Shown here: piece by piece, positions 53,403 to 63,541 of the stretch
Numbering within the stretch: the stretch's first letter is position 1
Layout of the letters: every line of letters starts with the position of its first letter
DNA from: Marinobacter maritimus
GTDB lineage: Bacteria > Pseudomonadota > Gammaproteobacteria > Pseudomonadales > Oleiphilaceae
DNA length: 64,000 bases
Assembly: GCF_007671675.1 (NCBI RefSeq)
Contig: NZ_VCGW01000001.1
Location: 1,054,001 to 1,118,000, forward strand
Direction of reading: 5' to 3'
The notes under the pieces: model-generated
Database searches by the model: none
The model's input: the letters and a program-made list of their open reading frames with translations, nothing else
What the model was told of the DNA's origin: nothing
Made by a program: the position numbers and the translations under genes

Positions 53403-54449
53403 TCAGCGATTAAGCAACTCAAGGCGCCTGCGCAGATTGTTCAGTGTCTGGCGCCCGACGTTGGCGGACTCGTCCGTCAGGAAAGGATTCTCCAGATCGA
53501 TCACCGTGCGTTTATCCAGATTCAGAGCTTCAACCGCAGCACCGTAATATCGCTGGAGAAAAACACCAAAACTGCCATCCCGGATGGCGCGCTCCATCCC
53601 CAGTTGCAGTCGATGGGCGGTTAAATGATCATCAGGCCCCACAAACAGATACGAAGGCATGGGATAAGCCAGTACCAGGTTTGGCTCTATCACCAGCTCC
53701 GAGTCGTTCTCCACCGCGAGGTCATTCACAACCTCGCTCACGCCCCTGGCGAAGCAGTCGAAACGATGGTTCCTCAACATTCCAAACAGAATTTCATAAC
53801 GTGAATGGGTTATCACCGGGATGTGGTTCTCTTTCAAAACCAACGTGTCGGGCCAGTGCGTACCTTGACCAATTCTCACGCCTCTATCGCGAAGATCCTC
53901 AAGAGAAAGAATGTCAGCAAACAATGGAAGGCTTTCAGGTGTAACAACGCACACACGAAAACCGAGTAACCCGCCATCCACGGGAATCGGTATCGACGTG
54001 AGAAAGGTCTCGCGCTCTACCGATGTAGCCACATTGGCGATATCCACCATGCGATTGCTGTTTCGCGCGAGCTCACGTAGGGCACGCCCCTGACTGAGTT
54101 CCCCGCTTCGAAGAATGCGAAATTCTCCATACTCGGGTGTTTTCTCCAGCGCAAGGCTAACCAAGGCGTGAATTGCCGGACTGTCGTAATTCCGGTACCA
54201 AAGCACATAGTCCTGGGAAGGGGGATTTATCGGAACGGGAAAGGCAGAGGAATTTTGCGGTATCGAGGGCACTTCAATGATATCGCTGGCATCATCTATC
54301 TCATCAACGCGGCCCCATAGCGGCGCTGATAAAAACACGAGCAAAAAACCCAGATAGGCCAAGGGCCTGAAACTCGTGTTGAAACACATTAATGAGCCGT
54401 CGGTATATCGCAATTTCCGAATCCTTTTGTCTGTCTTCTCCGAATCCAT
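53403..54449 (-). CDS. Periplasmic substrate-binding protein-like
   Basis: 348 residues from the first ATG, or 328 from the ATG at 54389, which gives a more normal signal peptide (hydrophobic stretch around FRPLAYLGFLLVFLSAPLWG). The rest resembles family 3 solute-binding proteins (YRNYDSPAIHALVSLALEKTPEYG, DLRDRGVRIGQGTHWPDT, and a C-terminal RDGSFGVFLQRYYG). No permease or ATPase gene is adjacent, so it may be a sensor or orphan binding protein. It converges on the chemoreceptor gene. Confidence 0.82.
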   Translation of the reverse strand: MDSEKTDKRIRKLRYTDGSLMCFNTSFRPLAYLGFLLVFLSAPLWGRVDEIDDASDIIEVPSIPQNSSAFPVPINPPSQDYVLWYRNYDSPAIHALVSLALEKTPEYGEFRILRSGELSQGRALRELARNSNRMVDIANVATSVERETFLTSIPIPVDGGLLGFRVCVVTPESLPLFADILSLEDLRDRGVRIGQGTHWPDTLVLKENHIPVITHSRYEILFGMLRNHRFDCFARGVSEVVNDLAVENDSELVIEPNLVLAYPMPSYLFVGPDDHLTAHRLQLGMERAIRDGSFGVFLQRYYGAAVEALNLDKRTVIDLENPFLTDESANVGRQTLNNLRRRLELLNR

Positions 54450-54651
54450 TCTTGCAGCCTGTCAGCATGACTGCATGGTCATCGCTCTCTATTCCAAAGC
54501 ACCATTGCTGTCTGTTCATTCGAAAACCCTATTACTTTAGATCAGAATGAATCCCATGAATGTTAATCCTTCAAAAATATTGTAAGAGAGTGTTGCGATA
54601 TGGGCCGGGCGTTGTAATGATCCGGCTCTACGAAAATCCAGGAGCGGAGTG

Positions 54652-55206
54652 ATGGCGTTAATTGACCGCATTATCGGGGCAACCGGGCAGTGGGTTTCAT
54701 CCACCGACCCCAAGGCGACACTGGCACAACCGGTGGAGTGGTTAAAAAAAATGGGCGGCTATGCGGCTGTCAACCGCATCATAGGGCTGTCTATTCCGTT
54801 CGCACCCCGAAACCGGTTCAGCGTTGAGGAAGTTCGTCCCGGCTACGTACGCGCCCGCATTCGGCTCAAAGGCAACAAGAATCATTTTGGCAGCCTGTAT
54901 GCAGGTGCATATTTTCTCGTGGCGGAAATTCCCGGAGGGGTGTTAGCGCTGTTTGATCTGGGCCCGGCGTACACGCCGATCCTGAAGGAAATGACCCTTC
55001 AGTTTCTGCAGCCCGCCAATTCCGATGTCACCGTGGAGTTCTCCCTGTCACCGGAAGACGTTGCTGCAATTCTCGTAGATGCGGACGCCACCGGCCGGGC
55101 AAAGTTCACTCTGGAGGGGGAGTTGCGAGACATGGAGGGTAACCACGTTGCCACATCCATCGCGCAGTATCGGGTTCGCAAAAAAGGCTTTCAGCCTGCA
55201 GCTTGA
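54652..55206 (+). CDS. DUF4442 hotdog-fold thioesterase-like protein
   Basis: 184 residues. The hotdog-type core includes RVRPGYVRARIRLKGN-like strands, HFGSLYAGAYFLVAEIPGGVLALFDLG and VEFSLSPEDVAAILVDADATGRAKFTLEGEL. The family resembles acyl-CoA thioesterases, but DUF4442 members are little studied. ATG at 54652 preceded by GGAGCGGA. Its stop lies 21 bp from the end of the convergent recQ gene. Confidence 0.85.
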   Translation: MALIDRIIGATGQWVSSTDPKATLAQPVEWLKKMGGYAAVNRIIGLSIPFAPRNRFSVEEVRPGYVRARIRLKGNKNHFGSLYAGAYFLVAEIPGGVLALFDLGPAYTPILKEMTLQFLQPANSDVTVEFSLSPEDVAAILVDADATGRAKFTLEGELRDMEGNHVATSIAQYRVRKKGFQPAA

Positions 55207-55227
55207 ATGATAGCTGCAGGCACCTTC

Positions 55228-57096
55228 TCAGGCCTGATCCAGCTGGGCAATGGTGGCGAGAAAAATATCCCCGTATTTCTCCAGCTTGGCAGCGCCGACG
55301 CCGCTTACACCGGCAAGTTCGTCGAGCGTTTGCGGCTTGCGTTCAAGCATATCGAACAGGGTGGTGTCGTGGAAAATCACGTAAGGCGGCACCCCTTGTT
55401 TGTCGGCAAGTTCCTTCCGACAAGCTCGCAATGCTTCCCAACCTGCGTGATCTGTAACCTGATCTTTGACCGCACTACCGGCTCTTCCGCTTGAAGACCG
55501 GCCAGCCGACTTTTTAATCACTGGGTCCTTCCGCAGCTCAACCTTATGCTGGCCTTTCAGCAACGGCCTGCATTGTTCGGTCAGTTGCAAAGCGCCATAG
55601 CCTTCCGGGTCTGCTCGCAGGTAGCCGTTTGCCACCAGTTGCCGGAACACTGACTTCCATTCGGTAACAGAAAGCTCTGTTCCAATGCCATAGGTTGAAA
55701 CCTGATGATGGCCAGACTGCAGAACCCGCTCGTTCTCGGAGCCGCGCAAGACATCAATCAGGTAGGTAACGCCAAACCGTTGGCCAGTGCGGAATACACA
55801 AGACAGTGCTTTTTGCACTGCAACCGTGCCATCCCAGGTTTCAGGCGGATTCAGACAGGTGTCGCAGTTACCGCAGGAAACCTCAAGCTCATCACCAAAA
55901 TAGTTCAATAGAACCTGCCGGCGGCATTTTGTCACTTCGCACAGGCCCAGCATGGCATCCAGTTTCTGCCGTTCTACCCGTTTGAAGTGATCGTTCCCCT
56001 GGGACGCTTCCAGCATCTGCCGCAGTTTGATGACGTCCTGCAGGCCATAAACCATCCACGCAGTTGAGGGTTTGCCGTCACGGCCAGCACGGCCGGTTTC
56101 CTGGTAATAGGCTTCCAGACTTTTGGGTAGATCCAGGTGCGCTACAAAACGCACGTCGGGTTTATCAATGCCCATGCCAAAAGCAATGGTCGCAACGATA
56201 ATCACCCCGTCTTCCCGCAGAAAACGCTCCTGATTGTGAGCGCGATCGTTAGACGGAAGCCCGGCGTGGTAGGGCAGTGCGATATAGCCTTTCTGCGCGA
56301 GCATCTTCGCTGTGGCATCAACCTTATTGCGGGACAGGCAGTAGACAATGCCACAGTCGCCTTCATGTTCAGCCTTGATAAAGTCAAGCAACTGATTGTT
56401 TGCATTGGTTTTTGGTGCGATACGGTACTGAATGTTAGGGCGATCAAAGCCACTGATAAAGTGCCTTGCCTCGGTGAGCGAGAGTCTTTCGGCGATCTCT
56501 TTACGGGTGCGCTCGTCCGCAGTCGCCGTCAGCGCAATCCGGGGAATCGCAGGGAATTCGTTAGCCAGCACTGCAAGCTGCAAATAATCAGAACGGAAAT
56601 CATGCCCCCACTGGGAAACACAGTGCGCCTCATCGATGGCAAATAACGAGATAGAGGCATCGTGCAGCAGCTCAAGGGTGCGGGGTTGAATCAACCGCTC
56701 TGGTGCGCAATACAGGAGGTCGAGCTCGCCTGTGCTCAGGGCATACTCAGTAGCGCGAGCCTGTTCAAAATCCATGGTTGAGTTCAAAAATGCCGCGCGA
56801 ACACCCAGCTCACGGAGCGCCGCAACCTGGTCCTGCATCAGTGCAATCAATGGAGAAATAACGATGGCCGTACCTGAGCGAACGAGTGCAGGAACCTGAT
56901 AACACAGCGATTTACCGCCACCCGTAGGCATCAGCACCAATGCATCACCACCGGATGCAACCTCGTGGACAATCTCTCCTTGCAGCGGCCGGAAGGATTC
57001 GTACCCGAACACCTCATGCAAAACCTGCTCAGGGCTTCTACCTGAAGAGGTTGGTCGGTGGGTAGAAAGCTGTTCAAAGTCCTGGTCGGGATACAT
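55228..57096 (-). CDS. recQ: ATP-dependent DNA helicase RecQ
   Basis: 622 residues. Helicase core with Walker [17 protein letters not shown] box [13 protein letters not shown] and the motif VI region [12 protein letters not shown]; an RQC domain with zinc cysteines (CEVTKCRR and CGNCDTC); and a C-terminal HRDC domain (about 545-620). RecQ unwinds DNA in recombination and replication-fork repair. Length is close to E. coli RecQ (609). Start ATG at 57096. Confidence 0.97.
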   Translation of the reverse strand: MYPDQDFEQLSTHRPTSSGRSPEQVLHEVFGYESFRPLQGEIVHEVASGGDALVLMPTGGGKSLCYQVPALVRSGTAIVISPLIALMQDQVAALRELGVRAAFLNSTMDFEQARATEYALSTGELDLLYCAPERLIQPRTLELLHDASISLFAIDEAHCVSQWGHDFRSDYLQLAVLANEFPAIPRIALTATADERTRKEIAERLSLTEARHFISGFDRPNIQYRIAPKTNANNQLLDFIKAEHEGDCGIVYCLSRNKVDATAKMLAQKGYIALPYHAGLPSNDRAHNQERFLREDGVIIVATIAFGMGIDKPDVRFVAHLDLPKSLEAYYQETGRAGRDGKPSTAWMVYGLQDVIKLRQMLEASQGNDHFKRVERQKLDAMLGLCEVTKCRRQVLLNYFGDELEVSCGNCDTCLNPPETWDGTVAVQKALSCVFRTGQRFGVTYLIDVLRGSENERVLQSGHHQVSTYGIGTELSVTEWKSVFRQLVANGYLRADPEGYGALQLTEQCRPLLKGQHKVELRKDPVIKKSAGRSSSGRAGSAVKDQVTDHAGWEALRACRKELADKQGVPPYVIFHDTTLFDMLERKPQTLDELAGVSGVGAAKLEKYGDIFLATIAQLDQA

Positions 57097-57283
57097 AGAA
57101 TAACCGGTTAATCGCGTAGCTGAGGTGAAATCTGGTAGCGGATCATACCAGATTCAACGCAAGGAATGGCCGCACAGGCTCTCTTTTGGGAGGCAAAGCC
57201 GGGGAAGAAACGATACACTATCGCGGCTTTTAGCCACCGCCTCATGGCTCATCATATTCGTTACATACAAGAACAGGGCTTCC

Positions 57284-58504
57284 ATGCAGGAATTTGACGC
57301 CATCCGTCCCTATTCGGACGAAGAAACCGGACCCGCAATTCAACGGTTGGTCAACGATCAGGAGTTTCTGGATATGGTCGGGCGCTTCAAGTCGCCGACA
57401 CTTGCGCGCTGGGCGCCGTCACTCCTGCGTTTTTACACTCGCCGCTGGCTTTCTCGCCGCTTTGGTCACTTCACGCAGGTAGATGACCTGCAGGCTGGTC
57501 TCTCCGGGTACATCGGCGATTTGATCGAAAACACCACAACGCGCGTTACCACAAGCGGCATAGAAAATCTCAGCAAGCAGGGCGCTTACCTGTTTATATC
57601 CAACCACCGGGACATTGTGTTTGATCCGATGGTGGTCAATTACCTGCTGTTCCGAAATAACCTGCGCACCACAAGAATAGCCATTGGCGATAACCTGCTT
57701 GCCAATCGGGTGTTTGCTGAAATGATGCGGCTGAACAAAAGCTTTATTGTTCGCCGTAACATGACCAGCCCCCGTGAAATGCGTGACGCCTACATTACGC
57801 TCTCAGGTTTCATCAATCATAGCGTTGCCAATAATGAAAACATCTGGATCGCTCAACGTGAGGGGCGCGCCAAAGATGGCCTGGATTTCACCGATCCTGC
57901 GATCATCAAGATGTTTTACATGAGCTGCAAAAAAAGCGGCCTCAGCTTTGGTGAGGCGATGAACAAACTCCGCATTGTTCCGGTTTCCATATCCTATGAG
58001 TACGATCCGTGCGACGGCGACAAAGCCCGCGAGCTGGAAACCAAGGCGCGGGCTGGCAGCTACAAGAAAGCAGAAGGTGAAGACACAGAGCAGATCATGA
58101 AAGGGCTCATGGGCTTTAAAGGCCATGTGCATGTGCACTTCGGGGCACCCATCATTGATGCTCCCGAAAACGCAAAAGAGCTCGCAGCGCGGATCGACAG
58201 GGAAGTGCACGCCAATTACCACCTGCACGCGTCCAATCTCATATCTTATGAAAAACGGGGACTGCTTTTTTCGCAAGACTCCGGGCAAGATTCTGGGCGA
58301 GACGTTAACGACCTGGATGCAATCCGCGAATCCGTAGTGACTGCTGGAAACTGGTCGGTGGAGGACATGCAGATCGCCCGCCTGGAAATGGAACAACGAC
58401 TGGAGGCTTGCGATTGTGCTATTCGTCCCTACCTATTGGACATGTATGCCAACCCGGTGCAGACCGCGCTGGACGCAATCGCCAGACAAAACACTCCGGA
58501 TTAA
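57284..58504 (+). CDS. 1-acyl-sn-glycerol-3-phosphate acyltransferase-like protein
   Basis: 406 residues. The PlsC-type motif appears as NHRDIVFDP (H(x)4D) and the later IWIAQREGRAKDG. The frame is open from 57125, but the ATG at 57284 (MQEFDAIRPYSDEE) fits an independent start. It is longer than plain PlsC, with a C-terminal helical extension. It probably acylates a glycerophospholipid precursor, though substrate and head group are not known. The next gene begins 36 bp downstream on the same strand. Confidence 0.87.
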   Translation: MQEFDAIRPYSDEETGPAIQRLVNDQEFLDMVGRFKSPTLARWAPSLLRFYTRRWLSRRFGHFTQVDDLQAGLSGYIGDLIENTTTRVTTSGIENLSKQGAYLFISNHRDIVFDPMVVNYLLFRNNLRTTRIAIGDNLLANRVFAEMMRLNKSFIVRRNMTSPREMRDAYITLSGFINHSVANNENIWIAQREGRAKDGLDFTDPAIIKMFYMSCKKSGLSFGEAMNKLRIVPVSISYEYDPCDGDKARELETKARAGSYKKAEGEDTEQIMKGLMGFKGHVHVHFGAPIIDAPENAKELAARIDREVHANYHLHASNLISYEKRGLLFSQDSGQDSGRDVNDLDAIRESVVTAGNWSVEDMQIARLEMEQRLEACDCAIRPYLLDMYANPVQTALDAIARQNTPD

Positions 58505-58540
58505 CCCGGACAATCAACTCCACAACCAAAGAGGTATCGC

Positions 58541-59200
58541 GTGCAGGACCTTAAATATATTGAGCTGGAAACCGGAGCCAACCCGACAGCCGCAGTAATC
58601 TGGCTGCACGGTCTCGGTGCCAGTGGGCACGATTTCGAACCCGTCGTTCCGGAGCTCGGTTTGCCAGGCGATGCTGCCGTACGCTTTATATTCCCCCACG
58701 CTCCAAACCTGCCGGTGACCATCAATGGCGGCATGACCATGCCTGCGTGGTATGACATCAAAGCGATGGATATTGACCGGATTGTAGACACCGAGCAACT
58801 GATGGATTCAGCCCGTGCTATTGGCAAACTGATTGATCGGGAAATCGAACGTGGCATTCCTTCCGAAAACATCGTTATTGCCGGGTTCTCTCAGGGTGGG
58901 GCAGTTGCATTTGAAATCGGCCTGACATACCCGAAACGGCTCGCGGGGATTCTGGCGCTTTCAACTTACTTCGCCACTGCGAAAACGGTGCAGCCTTCGA
59001 AAGCAAACGCAGGCATTCCAATTAATATCTATCACGGAACGTTTGATCCGATGGTGCCGGAGGCGCTTGGCGTTCGCAGTGTTGAGACGTTAAAAGAAAT
59101 GGGCTTCGAGCCGGCGTATATGACGTTCCCAATGGAGCACAGCGTGTGCCTTGAGGAAGTTCAGGAGATCGGGCGTTTCATCCGGAAGCACGCCCTGTAA
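58541..59200 (+). CDS. Carboxylesterase/phospholipase, alpha/beta hydrolase
   Basis: 219 residues of the small esterase group (EstB/acyl-protein thioesterase-like). The nucleophile elbow GFSQGG holds the serine (about residue 115), the oxyanion stretch is IWLHGLGASGHDFEPVVPEL, and the C-terminal catalytic aspartate and histidine lie in GTFDPMVP and MEHSVC. It hydrolyses carboxyl or lysophospholipid esters. GTG start at 58541, with GAGG 6 nt upstream. Confidence 0.93.
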   Translation: MQDLKYIELETGANPTAAVIWLHGLGASGHDFEPVVPELGLPGDAAVRFIFPHAPNLPVTINGGMTMPAWYDIKAMDIDRIVDTEQLMDSARAIGKLIDREIERGIPSENIVIAGFSQGGAVAFEIGLTYPKRLAGILALSTYFATAKTVQPSKANAGIPINIYHGTFDPMVPEALGVRSVETLKEMGFEPAYMTFPMEHSVCLEEVQEIGRFIRKHAL

Positions 59201-59361
59201 ATACGCCGATAAGATTCCAGGTTCGATAGTTCAAATTAATCCGATGGAAATAATTAACACTGTTTGACTATTCTCCTGAAACTGGAGATATCCACTGATC
59301 GTATATTTGCCAATTCACTGGTGTTTAACCAAGACATCATCACCCACAAGGCAAATATGTA

Positions 59362-60666
59362 ATGATTTTTCGTAAGCACAAGCAAGAAATCGAGCTGTAC
59401 CGAAAACAGCACCTAGAACTGAACTCTACACTTAATGCTATCGATGAATCACTCGCTGTCATTGAGTTTACACCTGACGGTCTAATTCTTGCCGCCAACG
59501 GTCGATTTCTTGAAACTATCGGCTACGATGCTTCTGAGATCGAAGGGAAGCATCACCGCTTGTTTTGCGAAGCCGGTTACTGCAAAAGTAATGAATACCT
59601 CAACTTCTGGACCCAGCTCCGGGGTGGCAAAAGCCATAGAGGTCATTTCCCAAGAATCGCCAAAGACGGCTCCAAAATCTGGCTGGAAGCGACCTATTTT
59701 CCCGTCAAGGATGCTGACGGTCGGGTTTTCAAAATTCTGAAAATCGCGTCAGATGTTACCAAAGAGCATGAAACCATTACCGACCAATACGCGGTGTCCA
59801 ATGCGATAAGTCGATCCATGGCGGTAATTGAATTCAGTCCTGATGGTTTCATTCTATCCGCCAACGATAATTTCCTGGGCGCGGTGGGCTATCGCCTTAA
59901 AGACCTGAAAGGTAAACATCACAAAATGCTTTGCCCGGGCGAATTCTATGCGGACAATCCAACTTTTTGGTCAGATCTGGCCAATGGCCATTTCAAGTCC
60001 GGCCAGTTCAAACGGATAGCCGCAGACGGCACCGTTATCTGGCTGGAAGCATCCTACAACCCGATTATTGATGAACACGGGAAAACGCTCAAGATCATCA
60101 AGTTCGCCAGCGATATTACCCATCGTGTTAAACAGAGCGAGCGCACCACTGAAGCCGCTGGTGTAGCCTACTCAACGGCTCAAGAGACAGCGAGAAGTGT
60201 TGAGGAAGTCGAAGCTTCTCTCGCCAGGTCAATGGCCACATCGGAGGAGATCCGGGAAAGAGTCACACATGCCCGGCAGGTCATTGAGCAGTTAAATGAC
60301 CAATCCCAGAATATCGAGCGAATTGTGGGAACAATCGCCAGTATCGCCAAACAAACGAATCTTCTCGCGCTGAACGCTGCTATAGAGGCGGCCCGCGCTG
60401 GCGAACAGGGACGCGGTTTCGCTGTTGTCGCTGATGAGGTACGACAGCTTGCCAGCCGTACCGGTGAGGCAACCTCTGAGATCGAAACGGTGATTCACGA
60501 CAATCTTAAACTGTCGACTGAGGTGCTTTTGCGAATTGAAGAAGTCTCTGATGTGGCCAAAGAAGGGCAAGGGCAGGTTAGCAGCGTCAAATCAATCGTC
60601 GCAAAGATCAATTCGGCAGCACGTCATGTGGTTGATTCCATCGCCTCTATACAGGCCAGCCAATAG
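59362..60666 (+). CDS. Cytoplasmic PAS-PAS chemoreceptor, BdlA-like
   Basis: 434 residues without any transmembrane segment. Two PAS domains (about 24-140 and 145-262; both with EGKHHR/KGKHHK and the W-L-E-A motif at their ends) precede a short MA signalling domain with [28 protein letters not shown]. The tandem PAS plus MCP layout without membrane helices and the length match BdlA of Pseudomonas aeruginosa (417 residues), which drives biofilm dispersion through cyclic di-GMP. The signalling domain ends soon after the hairpin, so it may be a non-classical receptor. No FliA promoter was found. Confidence 0.9.
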   Translation: MIFRKHKQEIELYRKQHLELNSTLNAIDESLAVIEFTPDGLILAANGRFLETIGYDASEIEGKHHRLFCEAGYCKSNEYLNFWTQLRGGKSHRGHFPRIAKDGSKIWLEATYFPVKDADGRVFKILKIASDVTKEHETITDQYAVSNAISRSMAVIEFSPDGFILSANDNFLGAVGYRLKDLKGKHHKMLCPGEFYADNPTFWSDLANGHFKSGQFKRIAADGTVIWLEASYNPIIDEHGKTLKIIKFASDITHRVKQSERTTEAAGVAYSTAQETARSVEEVEASLARSMATSEEIRERVTHARQVIEQLNDQSQNIERIVGTIASIAKQTNLLALNAAIEAARAGEQGRGFAVVADEVRQLASRTGEATSEIETVIHDNLKLSTEVLLRIEEVSDVAKEGQGQVSSVKSIVAKINSAARHVVDSIASIQASQ

Positions 60667-60682
60667 AGGCCATTTGCGGCGT

Positions 60683-62218
60683 TCAGCTGCGCCAGAATGC
60701 CGGAGAGAGTACGATCACCACGCTCAGGATCTCCAAACGCCCCATCAACATGCCCACCGCCAGAATCCATTTGGCAGGGTCGGGCAGGGGCCCGAAGTTT
60801 CCAGCCGGCCCGATGATGTCACCCAACCCTGGCCCAACGTTCGTCAGAGCAGTAAGTGCACCGGACAAAGAGGTGATGAAATCCAACTGCATGGCGGCCA
60901 GCGATACCGTGATCAACAACAGGCAGAGCAGGAAGATAAAGGTATAGGCAATCATCGACGCGATAATATCGTCACTGACTGCACGGCCGTTGTAGTTACG
61001 GGTTAGTACGGCCCGTGGGTGCAGCAAACGGATCAGTTGCTCGCGAAGCACAATCACCGACAGCTGAAAGCGGAAAATCTTCATGCCGCCAGAGGTTGAT
61101 CCGGAACACCCGCCGATAAACATAAGGAAGAAAAACAACACAAACGCCAGCGGCCCCCAGGCTGAATAATCCTCAGAGGCGTAACCAGTAGTTGTTACAA
61201 CAGATGTAACGTTAAACAAGGTGGCGACGTAGTTATGAACCGGATCAAAAGGCACAGGGGAGACAGCCCAGCGGTAAAGCGTGAGCAGCGCAGGTATGAC
61301 AAGCAGGATGGTTAAAAACAGTCTTACTTGCTGGTCTCTGAATAACACCCCACGCTGGCCGTGGAGTTCGCGTACAAAGAGAAAGAACGGCAAGCTGCCG
61401 ATCATCATGAAAAACGAAGCTTCCGCCAGGATCAGATCATTGAACTTGCCCATGCTCTGATCAGAGGTTGAGAATCCGCCGGTGGCGATACTGGTCAAGC
61501 CGTGATTGAACGCATCAAACAGCGTCATTCCCGAAAACCAGTAAGTTACTACTGCTGTGAAGGAGAAAAACACGTACACAACGAGTAGGCCGCGGCTCAG
61601 GGTTTTCATTCTGGGGAGGGCTTTATCTGTCCATTCCGATGATTCTGTGGCGAATAGCCGCATACCACCAACTCGCAGGAACGGCAGCACGGCTACGAAC
61701 ATGCCGATTATCCCGATCCCGCCGATCCACTGCAGTATAGAACGCCAGAGGAGTAAATCTCTGTCCATGGTATCCAGGCCACTGAATACCGTCGCACCTG
61801 TGGTTGTTATACCTGACGCACCCTCAAAAAACGCATCCGCAGCAGAAATGCCATGGTCGCTAAGGTAAAAAGGAAGTGCAGATAGCAGGGAGATAATGAA
61901 CCAGGAGGACACCGTGAGCACGAACATGTAGCGCGGTTTCAAATCCCTGGGTTTCCGGTAGGTGGAAACAATACCAAACACACCAATGCCGAAAACAATC
62001 GCAGCGGACTCGACAAACGACACAGTATTCGGCGCTTCCGAGCCAAGCAGGAGAAATATCGGTAGCGTCATGAATATGCTTAACAGCACAAACATGATGC
62101 TTACAATAAAGATAACTGGATAAAGGTTTCTCAATGAATGCTCGGGATAGCTGAACTGAGAGAGGGCGTCAGAATACCTGCGGGGGTCCCCAACCGCAAG
62201 GTTACAAGTGGCTTTCAC
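60683..62218 (-). CDS. trkH: Trk-type potassium uptake protein TrkH
   Basis: About 511 residues if the GTG at 62218 is used; a TTG at 62134 (LRNLYPVIFIVS) is an attractive alternative because TrkH proteins normally begin close to the first helix. It has about ten membrane helices and four selectivity-filter loops, e.g. GASGITTTGATVF, TSIATGGFST, TSVVTTTGYAS and TALTNVGPGLGD. It is the membrane subunit of a potassium channel-like transporter driven with TrkA, which is not in the window. Confidence 0.94.
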   Translation of the reverse strand: MKATCNLAVGDPRRYSDALSQFSYPEHSLRNLYPVIFIVSIMFVLLSIFMTLPIFLLLGSEAPNTVSFVESAAIVFGIGVFGIVSTYRKPRDLKPRYMFVLTVSSWFIISLLSALPFYLSDHGISAADAFFEGASGITTTGATVFSGLDTMDRDLLLWRSILQWIGGIGIIGMFVAVLPFLRVGGMRLFATESSEWTDKALPRMKTLSRGLLVVYVFFSFTAVVTYWFSGMTLFDAFNHGLTSIATGGFSTSDQSMGKFNDLILAEASFFMMIGSLPFFLFVRELHGQRGVLFRDQQVRLFLTILLVIPALLTLYRWAVSPVPFDPVHNYVATLFNVTSVVTTTGYASEDYSAWGPLAFVLFFFLMFIGGCSGSTSGGMKIFRFQLSVIVLREQLIRLLHPRAVLTRNYNGRAVSDDIIASMIAYTFIFLLCLLLITVSLAAMQLDFITSLSGALTALTNVGPGLGDIIGPAGNFGPLPDPAKWILAVGMLMGRLEILSVVIVLSPAFWRS

Positions 62219-62347
62219 TATATTACTCAGGCATTAAAACACCGTCAGTAAAGGCGTAATCACGGTTCTGGATGTGGAAAAGCGATACAGATTAATGCAA
62301 TCTCAATAAAACATGACAAACAAACTGACCGACCCGGGAACTCTACG

Positions 62348-62923
62348 TTGAATCATCTTGCCCATCTGTTTCTTGCTCCTGACTCGCCCGAGGCGCGAGT
62401 CGGTAGCCTTTTGGGCGATTTTACCCGGGGCGTGGATCTCGCAGCCCTTCCATATTCCGTAAGGCTGGGCGTTCGCCATCATCTGGCGGTAGACAGTTAC
62501 ACCGACAAGCATCCGGATGTTCTGGCCAGCAAACGGCTATTCTCAGGCCAACGTCGTAAGTTCGCGGGCGTTGCGCTGGATGTCTTGTACGACCATTTTC
62601 TGCTCCAGCACTGGACCGAATTTACCGATGCCGACCAAAGCATGTTTATCACCAGGGTCTACTCGGAGCTGCAGGACAACGAAGCATTAATGACGCCTGA
62701 TATGAGCAGAACCACACGACACATGGTTTCTCACGATTGGTTTGGATCCTACCGCGATCTCGACAACATTGGTTATGCGCTGGACAGGGTCGCAGCGCGC
62801 ATTCGGTTCCAGAATTCGTTTGCAGGAATCATTCACGAAATACGCCCATTGCGCTCCGAACTTGAAGCGCATTTTTTATCATTTTTTCCTGATTTACAGG
62901 AATTTGCAGGAGGAATTGAATGA
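62348..62923 (+). CDS. acpH: Acyl carrier protein phosphodiesterase
   Basis: 191 residues. AcpH removes the 4'-phosphopantetheine arm from ACP. The N-terminus MNHLAHLFLA, the GSLLGDFTRG stretch (about 19-28) and GVRHHLAVDSYTDKHP are typical, and the C-terminal FLSFFPDLQEF fits. Start codon TTG at 62348, chosen because the protein aligns with family N-termini exactly there. It overlaps the next gene by 4 nt. Confidence 0.9.
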   Translation: MNHLAHLFLAPDSPEARVGSLLGDFTRGVDLAALPYSVRLGVRHHLAVDSYTDKHPDVLASKRLFSGQRRKFAGVALDVLYDHFLLQHWTEFTDADQSMFITRVYSELQDNEALMTPDMSRTTRHMVSHDWFGSYRDLDNIGYALDRVAARIRFQNSFAGIIHEIRPLRSELEAHFLSFFPDLQEFAGGIE

Positions 62924-63537
62924 AGTTTCTATTACCTTTTTCACTGGCTACGGCACTCATTTTCCCAACAGCAGCATTGGCAGAAACAGCGCCAGAAAAC
63001 CAGGCCTCGGTTCCCGAGACGTTAGGCTTCGTAGAGTGGGTTGTGATGAACGACACGGGCCTGAGGCTTAAAGCGCGACTGGATACAGGTGCAAAAACCT
63101 CATCTCTGCACGCCGTCAACGTGGAGGAATTCAAAAAGGATGAACAGAAATGGGTGAAGTTCCAAATTCCTCTGGCTGACCACAAGGATCACCCGACTGA
63201 GGGTGACATCGACCATGAAGAAGTTATTCTTGAGCTTGAACGACCGGTAGAGCGCACCGTTCTCATAAAGCGCAAAGGCGCACCGTCCCAAAGACGATAC
63301 GTGGTGATGATGGATTTCTGCATTGCCGGTACCAGCCATAAAACCCAGTTTTCATTGACGGATCGTGGCAACTTTTCCTATCCGGTGCTGCTCGGGCGCC
63401 GCTTCATGAGGGATGACAACATACTGATAGACTCTGCGGACAGCTTTATCGCCAGCAAGGAATGCGAGTACATGAGCCTGGAGGAACTGGTTGAGCATCA
63501 TCAGGCGAAAATCGTTAAAGCTGACGAAACTACCTGA
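62920..63537 (+). CDS. Exported retropepsin-like / putative ATP-dependent zinc protease family protein
   Basis: 205 residues with signal peptide (cleavage near ALAE, residue 22). The core RLKARLDTGAKTSSLHAVN contains the D-T-G triad of retropepsin-like aspartic proteases; the family (PF05618) was named as a zinc protease. The second half shows LLGRRFMRDDNILIDSADSFI. The signal peptide makes a periplasmic role likely. The ATG overlaps the acpH stop by 4 nt. Its actual activity is unproven. Confidence 0.86.
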   Translation: MKFLLPFSLATALIFPTAALAETAPENQASVPETLGFVEWVVMNDTGLRLKARLDTGAKTSSLHAVNVEEFKKDEQKWVKFQIPLADHKDHPTEGDIDHEEVILELERPVERTVLIKRKGAPSQRRYVVMMDFCIAGTSHKTQFSLTDRGNFSYPVLLGRRFMRDDNILIDSADSFIASKECEYMSLEELVEHHQAKIVKADETT

Positions 63538-63541
63538 TGGG

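Noticed and set aside
59205..59212. GCCGATAA upstream of the PAS-PAS chemoreceptor gene, as in a FliA -10 element
   Set aside because: No TAAA-type -35 element lies at the required distance, and the site is about 150 bp upstream of the start codon.
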